DNA of 64,000 nt. Origin: Akkermansia muciniphila (GTDB lineage: Bacteria > Verrucomicrobiota > Verrucomicrobiia > Verrucomicrobiales > Akkermansiaceae). The stretch's first letter is position 1. Every line of letters starts with the position of its first letter. Made by a program: the position numbers and the translations under genes. The stretch lies in the NCBI GenBank assembly GCA_945888515.1, contig CAMDAD010000003.1, positions 1 through 64,000 of the forward strand, in the 5' to 3' direction. The notes under the pieces are model-generated. The model was given only the letters and a program-made list of their open reading frames with translations. It was not told where the DNA came from and searched no databases. Positions 52,531 to 63,145 of this stretch are shown one piece after another.

Positions 52531-54996
52531 TCATTTGCGATACAGAAACGAATCAGAAGTAAGCAAAGAAACCACTACCGCACGGAAGCTGCCGTTGCTT
52601 TTGACGTAGGCATGATCAGCATCGATGAGAGTCTGCGAATCGCTGAGCATTTCGTTTCGGCCCATGTAGAAGCGGAAGGCGTGGCGGATGATGGACTGGC
52701 GGGTGCGCGGGGCTTTGGCGAGTCGATCAATCATGTCGAGAGCATCACTGACTTCACCGTCCAGCGCGGGATTGCCGGTGCTGTCAAGCGCGCCCCGGGT
52801 ATCAATGGGCAGGCTCTTGTATTTATTCCAGCGGCCATCCTTACCAATGAGATGCTCGGGATGCTGCAGGACTTCCTCTTTGCGGAAACGGCCGAAGTCA
52901 TCATACATCTCGAAGGGCAAACCTAACGGATTCATATACTCGTGGCACTTCCAGCATTCCTGTTTCAGCGTTACACCGTCGAGTCGGGTGCGCAGGGTTT
53001 TGTGATGATCTTCCGGGATGACGGCATCGACAGTGATGGGAACATCCGGCACGCGACCGGCTAACAATTTTTCGCGCACCCAGCGACCGCGACGGACAGG
53101 ATCGGTCTCGGTATTTTGTGAGTGAGCAATCAGCCAAGCCGGGTGCGTGAGGATGCCCTTACGATGGGCGATGCGGAATGGTTGCTGGATCGGAAAATCT
53201 AGTGGCGGGTCATTGTATTGACCGCCTCTACCCGATGGTTCGGGAAGATTGTAAATCGGCGAGTGCCAATAGGTATTGCCATGGGCCCAAGGCAGGGTGA
53301 CGAACGGGGTGACTCCCTTGCCAAATGTGGCCTCGAAATGCTTCATGCAGCGCGTCAGCGTATTGGTATGGTTCGCGGGTTTGTTTTCGAAACCCGGGAC
53401 GATGCCGAGAGAACTCTTGAGCATTTCCTGATGAGCAAGCACGACTTTTTCCGGGTCAGTTTTCCACTCGCTGTCCTTGAGCTTTTCCCACACGCCGCGC
53501 CATTTTTCGATGGTGGCCGGCGCTTTCACGCTCTCGGCATTGTGAAAAAGGAAATACTGCTCGGTAGTGAGCAAGGTCTCAAAAACGTCTTGGTCTTTTT
53601 CCACGCACCAGGCGACAATCTTATCGGCCTCATCGACAAGGAACCCGGAGGTGCCGAGCGTCCCGCGATCTGCATTGGCGTAGACTCCTTGGCTGCGCTC
53701 GATGTCCTTGAACACTTTCGGCGCGTTCGGATAACCGAAAAATTCGCGAAAGAAACGCATCATGCGTGGGTGAGTGACGGGGTGAGATACCACCTTACTG
53801 GTATTCGAAGTGGGATCGATGCTGCCGAAGTAGTAGGTCTTGTCATCGAGCAAGCGATTGACTTCGCGATAAAAATCCTCGCGGGTGCTGAGTCGGCCCT
53901 GAGCGGCGGCTTCGAGCAGTTTGGCATCGGGTCCTTTGTCACCCATGGCATAAGAAATGGCATAGGCTGCCTCGCGCGGAGACAGCATTTTACGTCCCAG
54001 TTGGTCGGGCTCGCCAGCACCCCATTCCTGACGATAGAGAAACTCCGATTCTAACAAAACAGCTTTCAGCATCTGTCGGACTCCCTCGGAATTTCCCGCA
54101 AGTTCGATGGCGGATTGGGTCAGTTCGAAGTAGTTCGATGCCTCGATTTCCGTCGGTGGACGACGCAGGACAAGAGCAAATTGTTTGACGATGGCGGCTC
54201 TTATTTCTTCATCCGTAGGAGGATTTTTTTTGACGATGATGTTCTCGAATTCCGGCGGCGAGAAGCGCGGCGACCAGCGTTCTTTCGGGTCAGGAAAATC
54301 ATTGGCACCGATCTCGCCAGCTTTCACGCGGGCGGGGCGGATTTGTTTGGTGGAAATCCACTCGGCATTTGAGAGCATGACGAGCAAGCTGCCGCCATCG
54401 AGCAGGCCGATATCGTAATCGCGTACGCCAGAGTTGTCGGGCAAGATGAACGGATTCGTGACACCCGCCAATGGCATGTTGCGCTCCCTTCCTTCGAGAG
54501 AAAAAACGTCCCGCACGCGTTCATCGAAAATCATCGGGCTGACAAGCCAGCGCCGGGCGGGAGTGAAGGCGGCTTCCTTGCTTTTACCATTGAAAATTTT
54601 CTCGTGATCGACGTAGTTGCCATACGATGGATAACGCATTTTTTCTTCGAGCTTTGAGGCGTTGTGCGTATGTAATTCCTTCCAAATCCAGCCGCCGAGT
54701 TCATTGCGCTCATCCTCCGAGGGCTGTTCCTTTTTCTTGGGTGGCATCTGTTTCAGATAGATCTGCTCGAGGGCCCGATTCATCAAATCAAGCCGCGCCT
54801 GCAGCGGGATCGCGGCAAGATTGTCGAGACGGATGTCGCCCTTCTCCGTGCCCTCCTCGTGGCAATCCTGACAATACTCACGCATCAGAGCCGCATGCTG
54901 AGCAGGGACCTCAAACGATGGCTCCGCTGCCGAGACAGTCGACAATAGGGCTAGGCAAGGTAGGAAGTTCGAACGACGCATGTGATGAGAATTCAA
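52531..54996 (-). CDS. DUF1592/1588/1585-type protein with planctomycete cytochrome C domain
   Basis: 821 aa. Signal peptide about 10-27. An N-terminal heme-type motif CQDCH (HAALMREYCQDCHEEGTEKG) lies in the planctomycete cytochrome C domain. Next come DUF1587/1595/1592 segments (VFSLEGRERNMPLAGVTNPF, RQEWGAGEPDQLGRKMLSPR) and DUF1588, which has a second CXXCH-like motif ECWKCHEYMNPLGLPFE. The C-terminal DUF1585 stretch RQSIIRHAFRFYMGRNEMLS completes it. Two heme c sites suggest periplasmic electron transfer. It precedes the DUF1552 gene in an operon. ATG at 54996, or 54981. Confidence 0.9.
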   Translation of the reverse strand: MNSHHMRRSNFLPCLALLSTVSAAEPSFEVPAQHAALMREYCQDCHEEGTEKGDIRLDNLAAIPLQARLDLMNRALEQIYLKQMPPKKKEQPSEDERNELGGWIWKELHTHNASKLEEKMRYPSYGNYVDHEKIFNGKSKEAAFTPARRWLVSPMIFDERVRDVFSLEGRERNMPLAGVTNPFILPDNSGVRDYDIGLLDGGSLLVMLSNAEWISTKQIRPARVKAGEIGANDFPDPKERWSPRFSPPEFENIIVKKNPPTDEEIRAAIVKQFALVLRRPPTEIEASNYFELTQSAIELAGNSEGVRQMLKAVLLESEFLYRQEWGAGEPDQLGRKMLSPREAAYAISYAMGDKGPDAKLLEAAAQGRLSTREDFYREVNRLLDDKTYYFGSIDPTSNTSKVVSHPVTHPRMMRFFREFFGYPNAPKVFKDIERSQGVYANADRGTLGTSGFLVDEADKIVAWCVEKDQDVFETLLTTEQYFLFHNAESVKAPATIEKWRGVWEKLKDSEWKTDPEKVVLAHQEMLKSSLGIVPGFENKPANHTNTLTRCMKHFEATFGKGVTPFVTLPWAHGNTYWHSPIYNLPEPSGRGGQYNDPPLDFPIQQPFRIAHRKGILTHPAWLIAHSQNTETDPVRRGRWVREKLLAGRVPDVPITVDAVIPEDHHKTLRTRLDGVTLKQECWKCHEYMNPLGLPFEMYDDFGRFRKEEVLQHPEHLIGKDGRWNKYKSLPIDTRGALDSTGNPALDGEVSDALDMIDRLAKAPRTRQSIIRHAFRFYMGRNEMLSDSQTLIDADHAYVKSNGSFRAVVVSLLTSDSFLYRK

Positions 54997-55040
54997 ATGG
55001 TCACATCACGATAGTGTCGCAACAGACCGTTAACAAGTAG

Positions 55041-55055
55041 TTCGTATCATACGAA
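55041..55055. promoter_or_regulatory. Palindrome upstream of the DUF1592/DUF1552 operon
   Basis: TTCGTAT-C-ATACGAA is a perfect 7-bp inverted repeat around one base, 45-59 bp upstream of the DUF1592 start codon. Size and position are those of an operator. The same half-sites TTCGTAT and ATACGAA occur in the stem of the terminator at 546-582, presumably by chance. Confidence 0.4.
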
Positions 55056-55288
55056 ATTCTCAGACAAAAATCGCAAAAAATTCGGAAATATTTCCTGATT
55101 AACCTACCCATTTCCGGGCAGGAAAGAAAACGCTAGTATCATGTGGCAACTTCATCATCCCTATGATGGAGGAACACAGGCACGATTCAAATGATCAACT
55201 CCAGACTGTGGCAGATGATGAATGCCCAAACCTCCATGCCATGAGGTATGAGTGCCTAGAACTATAGCATTGACTTGAGGAAAGCCGA

Positions 55289-56851
55289 ATGAGCAGCATG
55301 ATTCACATGAGTCATGTGCATGATGCTTCCAGCTGCAAAGAACCACCGCAAACTGTAAGCGGAATCCTCCGTCAGCTCGGGCCCGGTCTGATCATCGCTG
55401 GCTCGATCGTGGGTTCGGGTGAACTGATTGCCACCACTGCCCTGGGCGCGGAGGCGGGGTTTGTGTTTCTCTGGCTCATCATCATCGGCTGCCTGATCAA
55501 AGTGTTCGTGCAGATCGAGTTCGGCCGCTTCAGCATCACCACGGGGCGCACAACTCTCGAAGGTCTCAACGAAGTGCCGGGCCCGCGCAAACGCGTGAAC
55601 TGGATTTGCTGGTTCTGGCTGGTGTTCACTGTGGTCGCGCTGATCCAACTCGGCGGCATCATCGGTGGTGTCGGGCAGGCGCTGACCATCCAGCAGCCAC
55701 TGACCACAGCCGGAGCCGAAATGAATGCCAGACAAGACGCTCAGATCCGGTTGCAGGTCGCAGAAAGCATCCGTGATCGATTCACTGACACGGAAATGAT
55801 CGAGCAGAAACGTTACGACATCGAGCGTGAATATGCCGACGCCGCGATTCAGGCGCAGATCCATCAGGAAACCGACGAGAAAAGTTGCGCCGATGCCCTG
55901 ATCTGGGCCGCGATCGTGACGATCATTTCCATCCTTCTGTTAGTCACAGGCGGCTATCGCATGGTTCAGAATATCTCCACTTTTTTAGTGGCGATTTTTA
56001 CGTTTGTAACGATTTATACGGTACTATTTATGCAACTCCTCCCTGAGTGGCACGTCACATGGGCGGAGCTGATCGATGGCATGAGTTTTCGCATTCCCGA
56101 GGGCAAAGGACTGACCATCGCTCTGGCCGCGTTTGGAATCATCGGCGTAGGAGCCACCGAGTTGATCCAATATCCCTACTGGTGCTTGGAAAAAGGCTAC
56201 GCCAAATGGACTGGATCCCGCGATGACAGCGCAGCGTGGGAACATCGCGCCAAAGGCTGGATCCGCGTGTTGCAGTGGGATGCCTGGTGTTCGATGGTGG
56301 TCTATACCTTCGCCACTGTGGCATTTTATCTGTTAGGAGCGGCGATCCTCGGCCGCACCGGACTCGATCCCGATGGCGATCAGATGATACGCACGCTATG
56401 CCAAATGTATGTGCCAGTCTTCGGTGAATCGGCCAAGGCGGTTTTTTTGTTCGGCGCCTTCGCGGTTCTCTACTCAACTTTTTTTGTATCGACCGCCAGT
56501 CACTCTCTGGTCTGCGCCGACGCGTTGCGCGTGTTCGGTTTGATCGATGACAAAGAATCCACACGTCAGCGCTGGGTTCGTCTTTTCTGCATCGGTCTGC
56601 CGTTTTTGTTTTTGGGGAGCTTCGCTTATTTCCAAGCCCCCAAGCAATTGGTCCTCGCCGGTGGTTTTATGGGAGCACTCATGCTTCCATTGCTGGGCAC
56701 GGCTGCGCTTTTTTTCCGCTACCGTCGTTGCGATACCCGACTCACTCCTGGACGCATTTGGGATGCGGGGCTCTGGATCAGTTGCGCCGGACTTTATGTT
56801 GCGGGTGGCTATGCCTTTTACACTAAGGTAATCGAAGAAGTGATGAAATGA
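55289..56851 (+). CDS. Divergent Nramp-family transporter
   Basis: 520 aa with about 11 TM helices, beginning RQLGPGLIIAGSIVGSGELI. The fold and the flanking TTALGAEAGFVFLWLIIIGC are Nramp-like. The metal-binding motif DPGN in TM1 is replaced by GSGEL, and the TM6 MPHN-type motif by GATELIQYPYWC, so the transported ion is uncertain. A soluble helical insert (about 143-205) separates TM3 and TM4. The N-terminus is His-rich (MSSMIHMSHVHDASSC). The start has GAGG at 55276-55279. The gene is convergent with the amidohydrolase gene, 9 bp apart. Confidence 0.85.
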   Translation: MSSMIHMSHVHDASSCKEPPQTVSGILRQLGPGLIIAGSIVGSGELIATTALGAEAGFVFLWLIIIGCLIKVFVQIEFGRFSITTGRTTLEGLNEVPGPRKRVNWICWFWLVFTVVALIQLGGIIGGVGQALTIQQPLTTAGAEMNARQDAQIRLQVAESIRDRFTDTEMIEQKRYDIEREYADAAIQAQIHQETDEKSCADALIWAAIVTIISILLLVTGGYRMVQNISTFLVAIFTFVTIYTVLFMQLLPEWHVTWAELIDGMSFRIPEGKGLTIALAAFGIIGVGATELIQYPYWCLEKGYAKWTGSRDDSAAWEHRAKGWIRVLQWDAWCSMVVYTFATVAFYLLGAAILGRTGLDPDGDQMIRTLCQMYVPVFGESAKAVFLFGAFAVLYSTFFVSTASHSLVCADALRVFGLIDDKESTRQRWVRLFCIGLPFLFLGSFAYFQAPKQLVLAGGFMGALMLPLLGTAALFFRYRRCDTRLTPGRIWDAGLWISCAGLYVAGGYAFYTKVIEEVMK

Positions 56852-56860
56852 CAGAGATTC

Positions 56861-57802
56861 CTAACGAAGAGGCGGGATCGCGTAACACTTCATCGCATTA
56901 CGATGAAACACCTTATCCATCACGTCAGCTCCTTTTTCGAGGAAATAGGAACGAGTGAGACGCAACAAAGCCGAGTAGTCAGCCGTCGATTCACTCACCG
57001 GCCAATCACTACCAAAAATCAGGCGATCCTCGCCGAAACAGTGAAGAGAGAGATCCAGGATGGGGCGATAGACCGCCAACTCACGAGGGGCGGGTTGCTC
57101 AGCGAAACGGCCATACAGGGCACTCACCTTGCAGTAGACATTGGTATGCTTGGCAACGGCTCGGTAGTCGGCAATCCACTGGGCTGGCAGTGCCTTTCCA
57201 TCGAGCCGAACATTTCCACAATGATCAAGAATGATGCGCAGCTGCGGCAACCTCCGCGCGATGACATCCACATCTTTCAGCGAGTAGGCACCGACAAGGA
57301 AATCCACACTTTTGCCCATGTCCGCGGTAAGTGCGAGGTCACGAAAAAACGCCGGCGTCATTTCTGTTTGATATCGACCCGATAACCGATAACCCAAGTA
57401 GCGGGAATTCTTGGAAAGTTCGCGCAGAAGTGGCGCGAACTTTTCTGTCCCGATCACTTCCGAGAGATTGCCCACCACGCCACGATACATCCGCGGATTC
57501 CCTGAAGTAATTTCCAGGTTCCATGCATTATCTTGCAAACTTTGGCCTGCTTGCACAACGATCACTCCCGTGACCCCATTCGCCTTGACCACGGATTCGT
57601 GAGTCTCAGGAAGAAAGTCCTTTGTTAGCACAGTATCGTTTTTTTTGATCCAAGATAACCCACTTGGTCGCTGATGCGTCCACAAATGTACATGGCAGTC
57701 GATGAGCGCTTCCTCGGCATTGGATAGCCGCGGCAACGCGAATAACAGACAGCACAAGAGGGAGAGAAAACGGGAGAACATTCTTGGGGTAGTACATGGC
57801 AT
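56861..57802 (-). CDS. Exported amidohydrolase-2 family protein
   Basis: 313 aa from ATG 57802 (or 306 from 57781, which begins the signal peptide MFSRFLSLLCCLLFALPRLS). LIDCHVHLW is the metal-binding HxH. ILDHCGNVRL and IFGSDWPVSE provide the further His and Asp. This is the TIM-barrel amidohydrolase-2 family, which includes sugar lactonases such as L-fucono-lactonase. The signal peptide is unusual for that family. A longer frame to 58024 overlaps the glutaminyl-tRNA synthetase and is not used. Confidence 0.85.
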   Translation of the reverse strand: MPCTTPRMFSRFLSLLCCLLFALPRLSNAEEALIDCHVHLWTHQRPSGLSWIKKNDTVLTKDFLPETHESVVKANGVTGVIVVQAGQSLQDNAWNLEITSGNPRMYRGVVGNLSEVIGTEKFAPLLRELSKNSRYLGYRLSGRYQTEMTPAFFRDLALTADMGKSVDFLVGAYSLKDVDVIARRLPQLRIILDHCGNVRLDGKALPAQWIADYRAVAKHTNVYCKVSALYGRFAEQPAPRELAVYRPILDLSLHCFGEDRLIFGSDWPVSESTADYSALLRLTRSYFLEKGADVMDKVFHRNAMKCYAIPPLR

Positions 57803-57935
57803 GGGGTTAACATAGATCGTCAGAGCAGACCTGTCTCTGTCACAGTGCGATTCCGCCGCCGGCGCGGGTTTATGCTTTGCAAGCGGTGACCCGAGGTTTA
57901 TCTTCCGGCCGCGCCACATTGCTGGCCAAAACGTT

Positions 57936-59621
<1,686 letters not shown>

Positions 59622-59671
59622 TGCGAATCGTCACAGGCGCAAATCTCCCAAAAATTTCCCTGCTTTTCTGA

Positions 59672-59701
59672 TTGACAAATCCCCGACGCTGGGGCTACGT
59701 T
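59672..59701 (+). promoter_or_regulatory. Putative sigma70-type promoter of tRNA-Cys
   Basis: TTGACA (59672-59677) and TACGTT (59696-59701) with an 18-bp spacer lie 55 bp upstream of the tRNA. The -35 is a perfect match and the -10 is weak (TATAAT matched at T, A and the last T). Confidence 0.4.
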
Positions 59702-59755
59702 CTCTTCTCGCGACGCACAGCATCGCCACAGATTGTTCCCGAAATTGCCGGTAAC

Positions 59756-59830
59756 GGCGGAGTAGCCAAGTGGGAAGGCATTGGTCTGCAAAACCGACAT
59801 GAATGGGTTCGACTCCCATCTCCGCCTCCA
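59756..59830 (+). tRNA. tRNA-Cys (GCA), CCA encoded
   Basis: Acceptor stem GGCGGAG (59756-59762) pairs with CTCCGCC (59820-59826), followed by the discriminator T and an encoded CCA. The anticodon stem TTGGT/ACCGA surrounds the loop CTGCAAA, giving anticodon GCA. The T arm is ATGGG-TTCGACT-CCCAT. The D loop has AGCCAAG...GGGAAGGC. All arms are present, so a functional gene is likely. It lies between glnS and purN. Confidence 0.97.
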
Positions 59831-59877
59831 GCAGCAAATGCTGTTGATTCTCTCGCGCTCGTCTCATAGGATCGCGC

Positions 59878-60465
59878 ATGCGAACCATTCGTCTCGGCGT
59901 GCTCGGCTCTGGCACGGGATCCAATTTTCAAGCCCTGCTGGATGCGATCCAAGCGGGCGAACTGCATGCGGAAATCGTCCTGGTGATGAGCGATGTGCCG
60001 AACGCCCGCATCCTCGAACGAGCCCGCGGCGTCGGCATTCCGGCATCGGTCATCGACTGCCGCGGGTATGCGACAAAATTTCCCGAAGAGGCGCAACACG
60101 ATGTGGCGGCGGCGATGCGGGACGCGGGGGCGGATCTGATTTGCCTCGCGGGATTCATGCGCCTGATCAAGGCTCCGCTGCTCGCCGTTTTTCCGCAGCG
60201 CGTGATCAACATTCACCCCTCCCTGCTGCCCGCGTTTCCGGGTCTGGAGGCGTGGAAACAAGCGCTGGATGCGGGAGTTTCAGAAGCGGGCTGCACGGTG
60301 CACTATGTTGATGCCGGAATGGACACCGGCCCACACATCTTGCAGGCGAAAGTTCCGGTCTATCCCGATGACACCTACGCCACGTTGCACGCGCGCATTC
60401 AGGCGGAGGAGCATCGCATTTACCCAGAGGCCGTGCGCCACATCGCACCGGCGCTGCTCGATTGA
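59878..60465 (+). CDS. purN: Phosphoribosylglycinamide formyltransferase (GART)
   Basis: 195 aa. Purine synthesis step that formylates GAR with 10-formyl-THF. Start VLGSGTGSNFQALLDA; catalytic residues Asn111 and His113 in INIHPSLLPAFPG, and Asp149 in VDAGMDTGP, correspond to the classical N-H-D triad. Length is typical. It follows the tRNA by 47 bp, and its stop directly abuts that of the convergent trpD. Confidence 0.95.
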   Translation: MRTIRLGVLGSGTGSNFQALLDAIQAGELHAEIVLVMSDVPNARILERARGVGIPASVIDCRGYATKFPEEAQHDVAAAMRDAGADLICLAGFMRLIKAPLLAVFPQRVINIHPSLLPAFPGLEAWKQALDAGVSEAGCTVHYVDAGMDTGPHILQAKVPVYPDDTYATLHARIQAEEHRIYPEAVRHIAPALLD

Positions 60466-61509
60466 TCATTTTGCGAAGCGCTGCAACAGGCGGAGCTTCT
60501 CCCGCGCCGAGCCATCGAGTATCGTCTCGCGCGCGATTTCGATGCCATCGCTGATGTGATCCGCCAGGCCCGCGCAGGCCAGAGCGGCACCGGCGTTGAG
60601 TAGTACCATGTCACGCTTCGGACCGGTTTCCTCGCCGCTGAGAATCGCTTCGAGAATCACGGCGTTTTCCCTCGCATCGCCGCCTTGCAGGGCATCGACC
60701 GAAGCGCATTTCAGCCCAAAGTCCTGCGGCGTGATTTCCTCATCTTCCAGATCCTGATAGGCGCCCGCTTTGCAAATCCACGTTGGCCCCATCAGACTGA
60801 CCTCATCCACGGCCGCGCCAGACTGCGTGCTGCCGTGCACCGCCCAAGCACTATCACGACCGAGCCGTTGCAAAATTTCCGCAAACACCGGACAAAGTCC
60901 GCGATCGTAGACTCCCACCAGCTGGCACTCGGGCCGCGCCGGATTGAGCAATGGGCCGATCAGGTTGAAGATCGTGCGCACTTTTTTCGCACCGAGAATT
61001 TTCCGCGCCTCTACCACCGCCTTGAACGCTGGATGATAATTCGGCGCGAAGAGAAAACCGAGCCCAGCTTTATCAAGACAGTGACGGAATTCCTCCGTAT
61101 TCAGGTCGAGTCGCACGCCCAGCGCCTCCAACACATCCGCGCCGCCGGACTTCGATGTGATGCCGCGGTTGCCGTGTTTCACCACGATCGCACCTGCGGC
61201 AGCCGCGATAAACATCGTAGTGGTCGAGACATTAAACAAATGCAACTGATCGCCGCCCGTACCACAGAGATCCAGCGTCGGGCCGGGCAGATCGAGCAAC
61301 TGGATGTGCGGATTGACCGCATGCTGGAGAAACGTTTCCACGAATCCCGCGATCTCGGCGGGCGTCTCGCCCTTTTGCGAGAGGGCTTCCAGAAGATGGG
61401 CTTTTTTCTCAGAAGAAGCCGAGCCATCTAACAAAAACTCCGCCGCGCTTTCGATTTCCCGCGGTGAGAGCTCCTGCTTTGCTTCCAGTTGGTGAATAAG
61501 ATAGTCCAT
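60466..61509 (-). CDS. trpD: Anthranilate phosphoribosyltransferase
   Basis: 347 aa. Second step of tryptophan synthesis, joining anthranilate and PRPP. DLCGTGGDQLHLFNVST (PRPP loop), VVKHGNRGITSKSGGADVLE and NPARPECQLVGVYD are all present. No other trp gene is in the window, so it is an isolated trp gene. It converges on purN with 0 bp between stops. Confidence 0.94.
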   Translation of the reverse strand: MDYLIHQLEAKQELSPREIESAAEFLLDGSASSEKKAHLLEALSQKGETPAEIAGFVETFLQHAVNPHIQLLDLPGPTLDLCGTGGDQLHLFNVSTTTMFIAAAAGAIVVKHGNRGITSKSGGADVLEALGVRLDLNTEEFRHCLDKAGLGFLFAPNYHPAFKAVVEARKILGAKKVRTIFNLIGPLLNPARPECQLVGVYDRGLCPVFAEILQRLGRDSAWAVHGSTQSGAAVDEVSLMGPTWICKAGAYQDLEDEEITPQDFGLKCASVDALQGGDARENAVILEAILSGEETGPKRDMVLLNAGAALACAGLADHISDGIEIARETILDGSAREKLRLLQRFAK

Positions 61510-61649
61510 AGCAACAAGCGATGTTTAGCAGAATCCCACGCGCCTGAACAGCAGATGACGAGGATATTTTCACGCTCGCTCCCCTTCTCGCGGAAAAAAC
61601 TCTTTTCCCTAGCCCAGCTTCGTGGCTGAATGCGTTCGCAGATTTTTTT

Positions 61650-62036
61650 ATGTCCGACGAATCCACTGTTATCGCCGAGATTGGCAAACCCGGCATCGCG
61701 GCGATGGTCGCAGCGTTTTATCGACTCGTGCGCCACGATGACCTTATCGGCCCGATGTATCCCGATGACGACTGGGAAGGCAGCGAGGAGCGGTTACGCG
61801 AGTTCCTGTGGTTTCGCATCGCGCAGGATCCGACCTACGTTCTCAAACGCGGCCACCCCCGCCTGCGCATGCGGCACATGCCGTTTCGCATCGATGCCGC
61901 CGCGCGCGATCGCTGGCTAGTGCTGATGGCGCAGGCCATGGACGAGACGGGAGTCAGCGGCAGTTCCCGCGAGTGGCTCGACAACTTTTTTTTCCAAATT
62001 GCTGATTTCATGCGGAACCAGCCGGAATCCCCATAA
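61650..62036 (+). CDS. Group II truncated hemoglobin
   Basis: 128 aa globin of the 2-on-2 type. MVAAFYRLVRHDDLIGPMYP covers helices A-B, and GHPRLRMRHMPFRID holds the proximal His76 (F8). FFFQIADF lies at the C-terminal helix. Typical functions are oxygen or NO handling. The gene is short-spaced from trpD (divergent) and precedes an exported protein. Confidence 0.88.
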   Translation: MSDESTVIAEIGKPGIAAMVAAFYRLVRHDDLIGPMYPDDDWEGSEERLREFLWFRIAQDPTYVLKRGHPRLRMRHMPFRIDAAARDRWLVLMAQAMDETGVSGSSREWLDNFFFQIADFMRNQPESP

Positions 62037-62150
62037 GAAACTTGAACGAAAACAAAACCATCATTCGCTCACCACTGGTAATCTGTGATTGCCAGAGGAG
62101 CCTGATGGCTCTAGTGTGAGCATTGATCGCAATCATCACCGCTTCTCTCC

Positions 62151-63128
62151 ATGACACGCACCCTACTTCCACTGGTTTTGCTAACATCGGCAATGGCGCA
62201 GGATTTGCCGAGAAGGCAAGATGATCAGATCCCCGCCCAAGTGGAGCAAATGTATGAGCGGGGTCTGCGCTTTCTGGCAACCAAACAAACAAAAGAGGGC
62301 TGCTGGGAAGACTCGCAGGGGAATGAACCGGGTGTCGTCGGGCTGGCGACGATTGCCTTTCTGGCCCACGGCGAAGATCCAAACCATGGGCCCTACGCAA
62401 AGAACATCGAGCGCGGTATCAACTACATTTTGTCCCAACAAAACTCCACCAACGGCTACATCGGTACTAGTATGTATAGCCATGGATTCGCCACCTTGGC
62501 ACTGTGCGAGGCCTACGGCATGATCGACCATCCAAAGCTGGCCCCTGCGCTGAAAAAAGCTGTCGACCTGATCCTCTCAGCACAGAAACGCAATCGCTTC
62601 AAGGCGTGGCGCTACACACCCGATGCTTCCGATGCTGATACCACCGTGTCCGGTTGTCAGATCGTGGCATTGCTCGCAGCGCGCAATGCTGGCATCTCCG
62701 TGCCTGACGAAGCGATCAAGAATTCCCTCACCTACATGGAACGCTGCCGCAGCACGGATGGAAGCTATGGTTATACTTCTGCGGGCGGTGGTAAGCCCAC
62801 TCTGACTGCCATTGGTTCGTTATGCCTATCTCTCGCCAAGAAAAAAGAAGGAAAAGGTTACGCCGCCAGTCTCTCTTATCTGAAAAATCATATCAACTAT
62901 CGCGAACCTTATTATCCGTTTTACTTCGAGTATTACATGTCGCAAGCACTTTTCCATGCCGACCAAAAAACCTGGGAAGAGTGGAATGCCAAAAACATCA
63001 AATTGATGGCCACCTTGCAATCGCCCGATGGCTCCTGGCCCGGCCGCATGGGATACGCCTTCAATACGTCTGGCGCTCTTCTGTCTATGGCTCTCAATTA
63101 CCGTTTCCTGCCCATTTACGAAAAATAA
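62151..63128 (+). CDS. Secreted alpha/alpha-toroid protein (prenyltransferase/squalene-oxidase repeat)
   Basis: 325 aa with a signal peptide (about 1-16, TLLPLVLLTSAMAQ). Tandem helical hairpins with a QxxxGxW-like pattern (FLATKQTKEGCWEDSQG, ILSQQNSTNGYIG, SLTYMERCRSTDGSYGY, KLMATLQSPDGSWPG) describe an alpha/alpha6 toroid. Terpene cyclase catalytic motifs (DDxD, QW) are not visible, so enzymatic activity is doubtful. Relatives in Planctomycetes/Verrucomicrobia are hypothetical. A second secreted protein starts 18 bp after its stop. Confidence 0.8.
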   Translation: MTRTLLPLVLLTSAMAQDLPRRQDDQIPAQVEQMYERGLRFLATKQTKEGCWEDSQGNEPGVVGLATIAFLAHGEDPNHGPYAKNIERGINYILSQQNSTNGYIGTSMYSHGFATLALCEAYGMIDHPKLAPALKKAVDLILSAQKRNRFKAWRYTPDASDADTTVSGCQIVALLAARNAGISVPDEAIKNSLTYMERCRSTDGSYGYTSAGGGKPTLTAIGSLCLSLAKKKEGKGYAASLSYLKNHINYREPYYPFYFEYYMSQALFHADQKTWEEWNAKNIKLMATLQSPDGSWPGRMGYAFNTSGALLSMALNYRFLPIYEK

Positions 63129-63145
63129 CACACACGATCTTTCCC

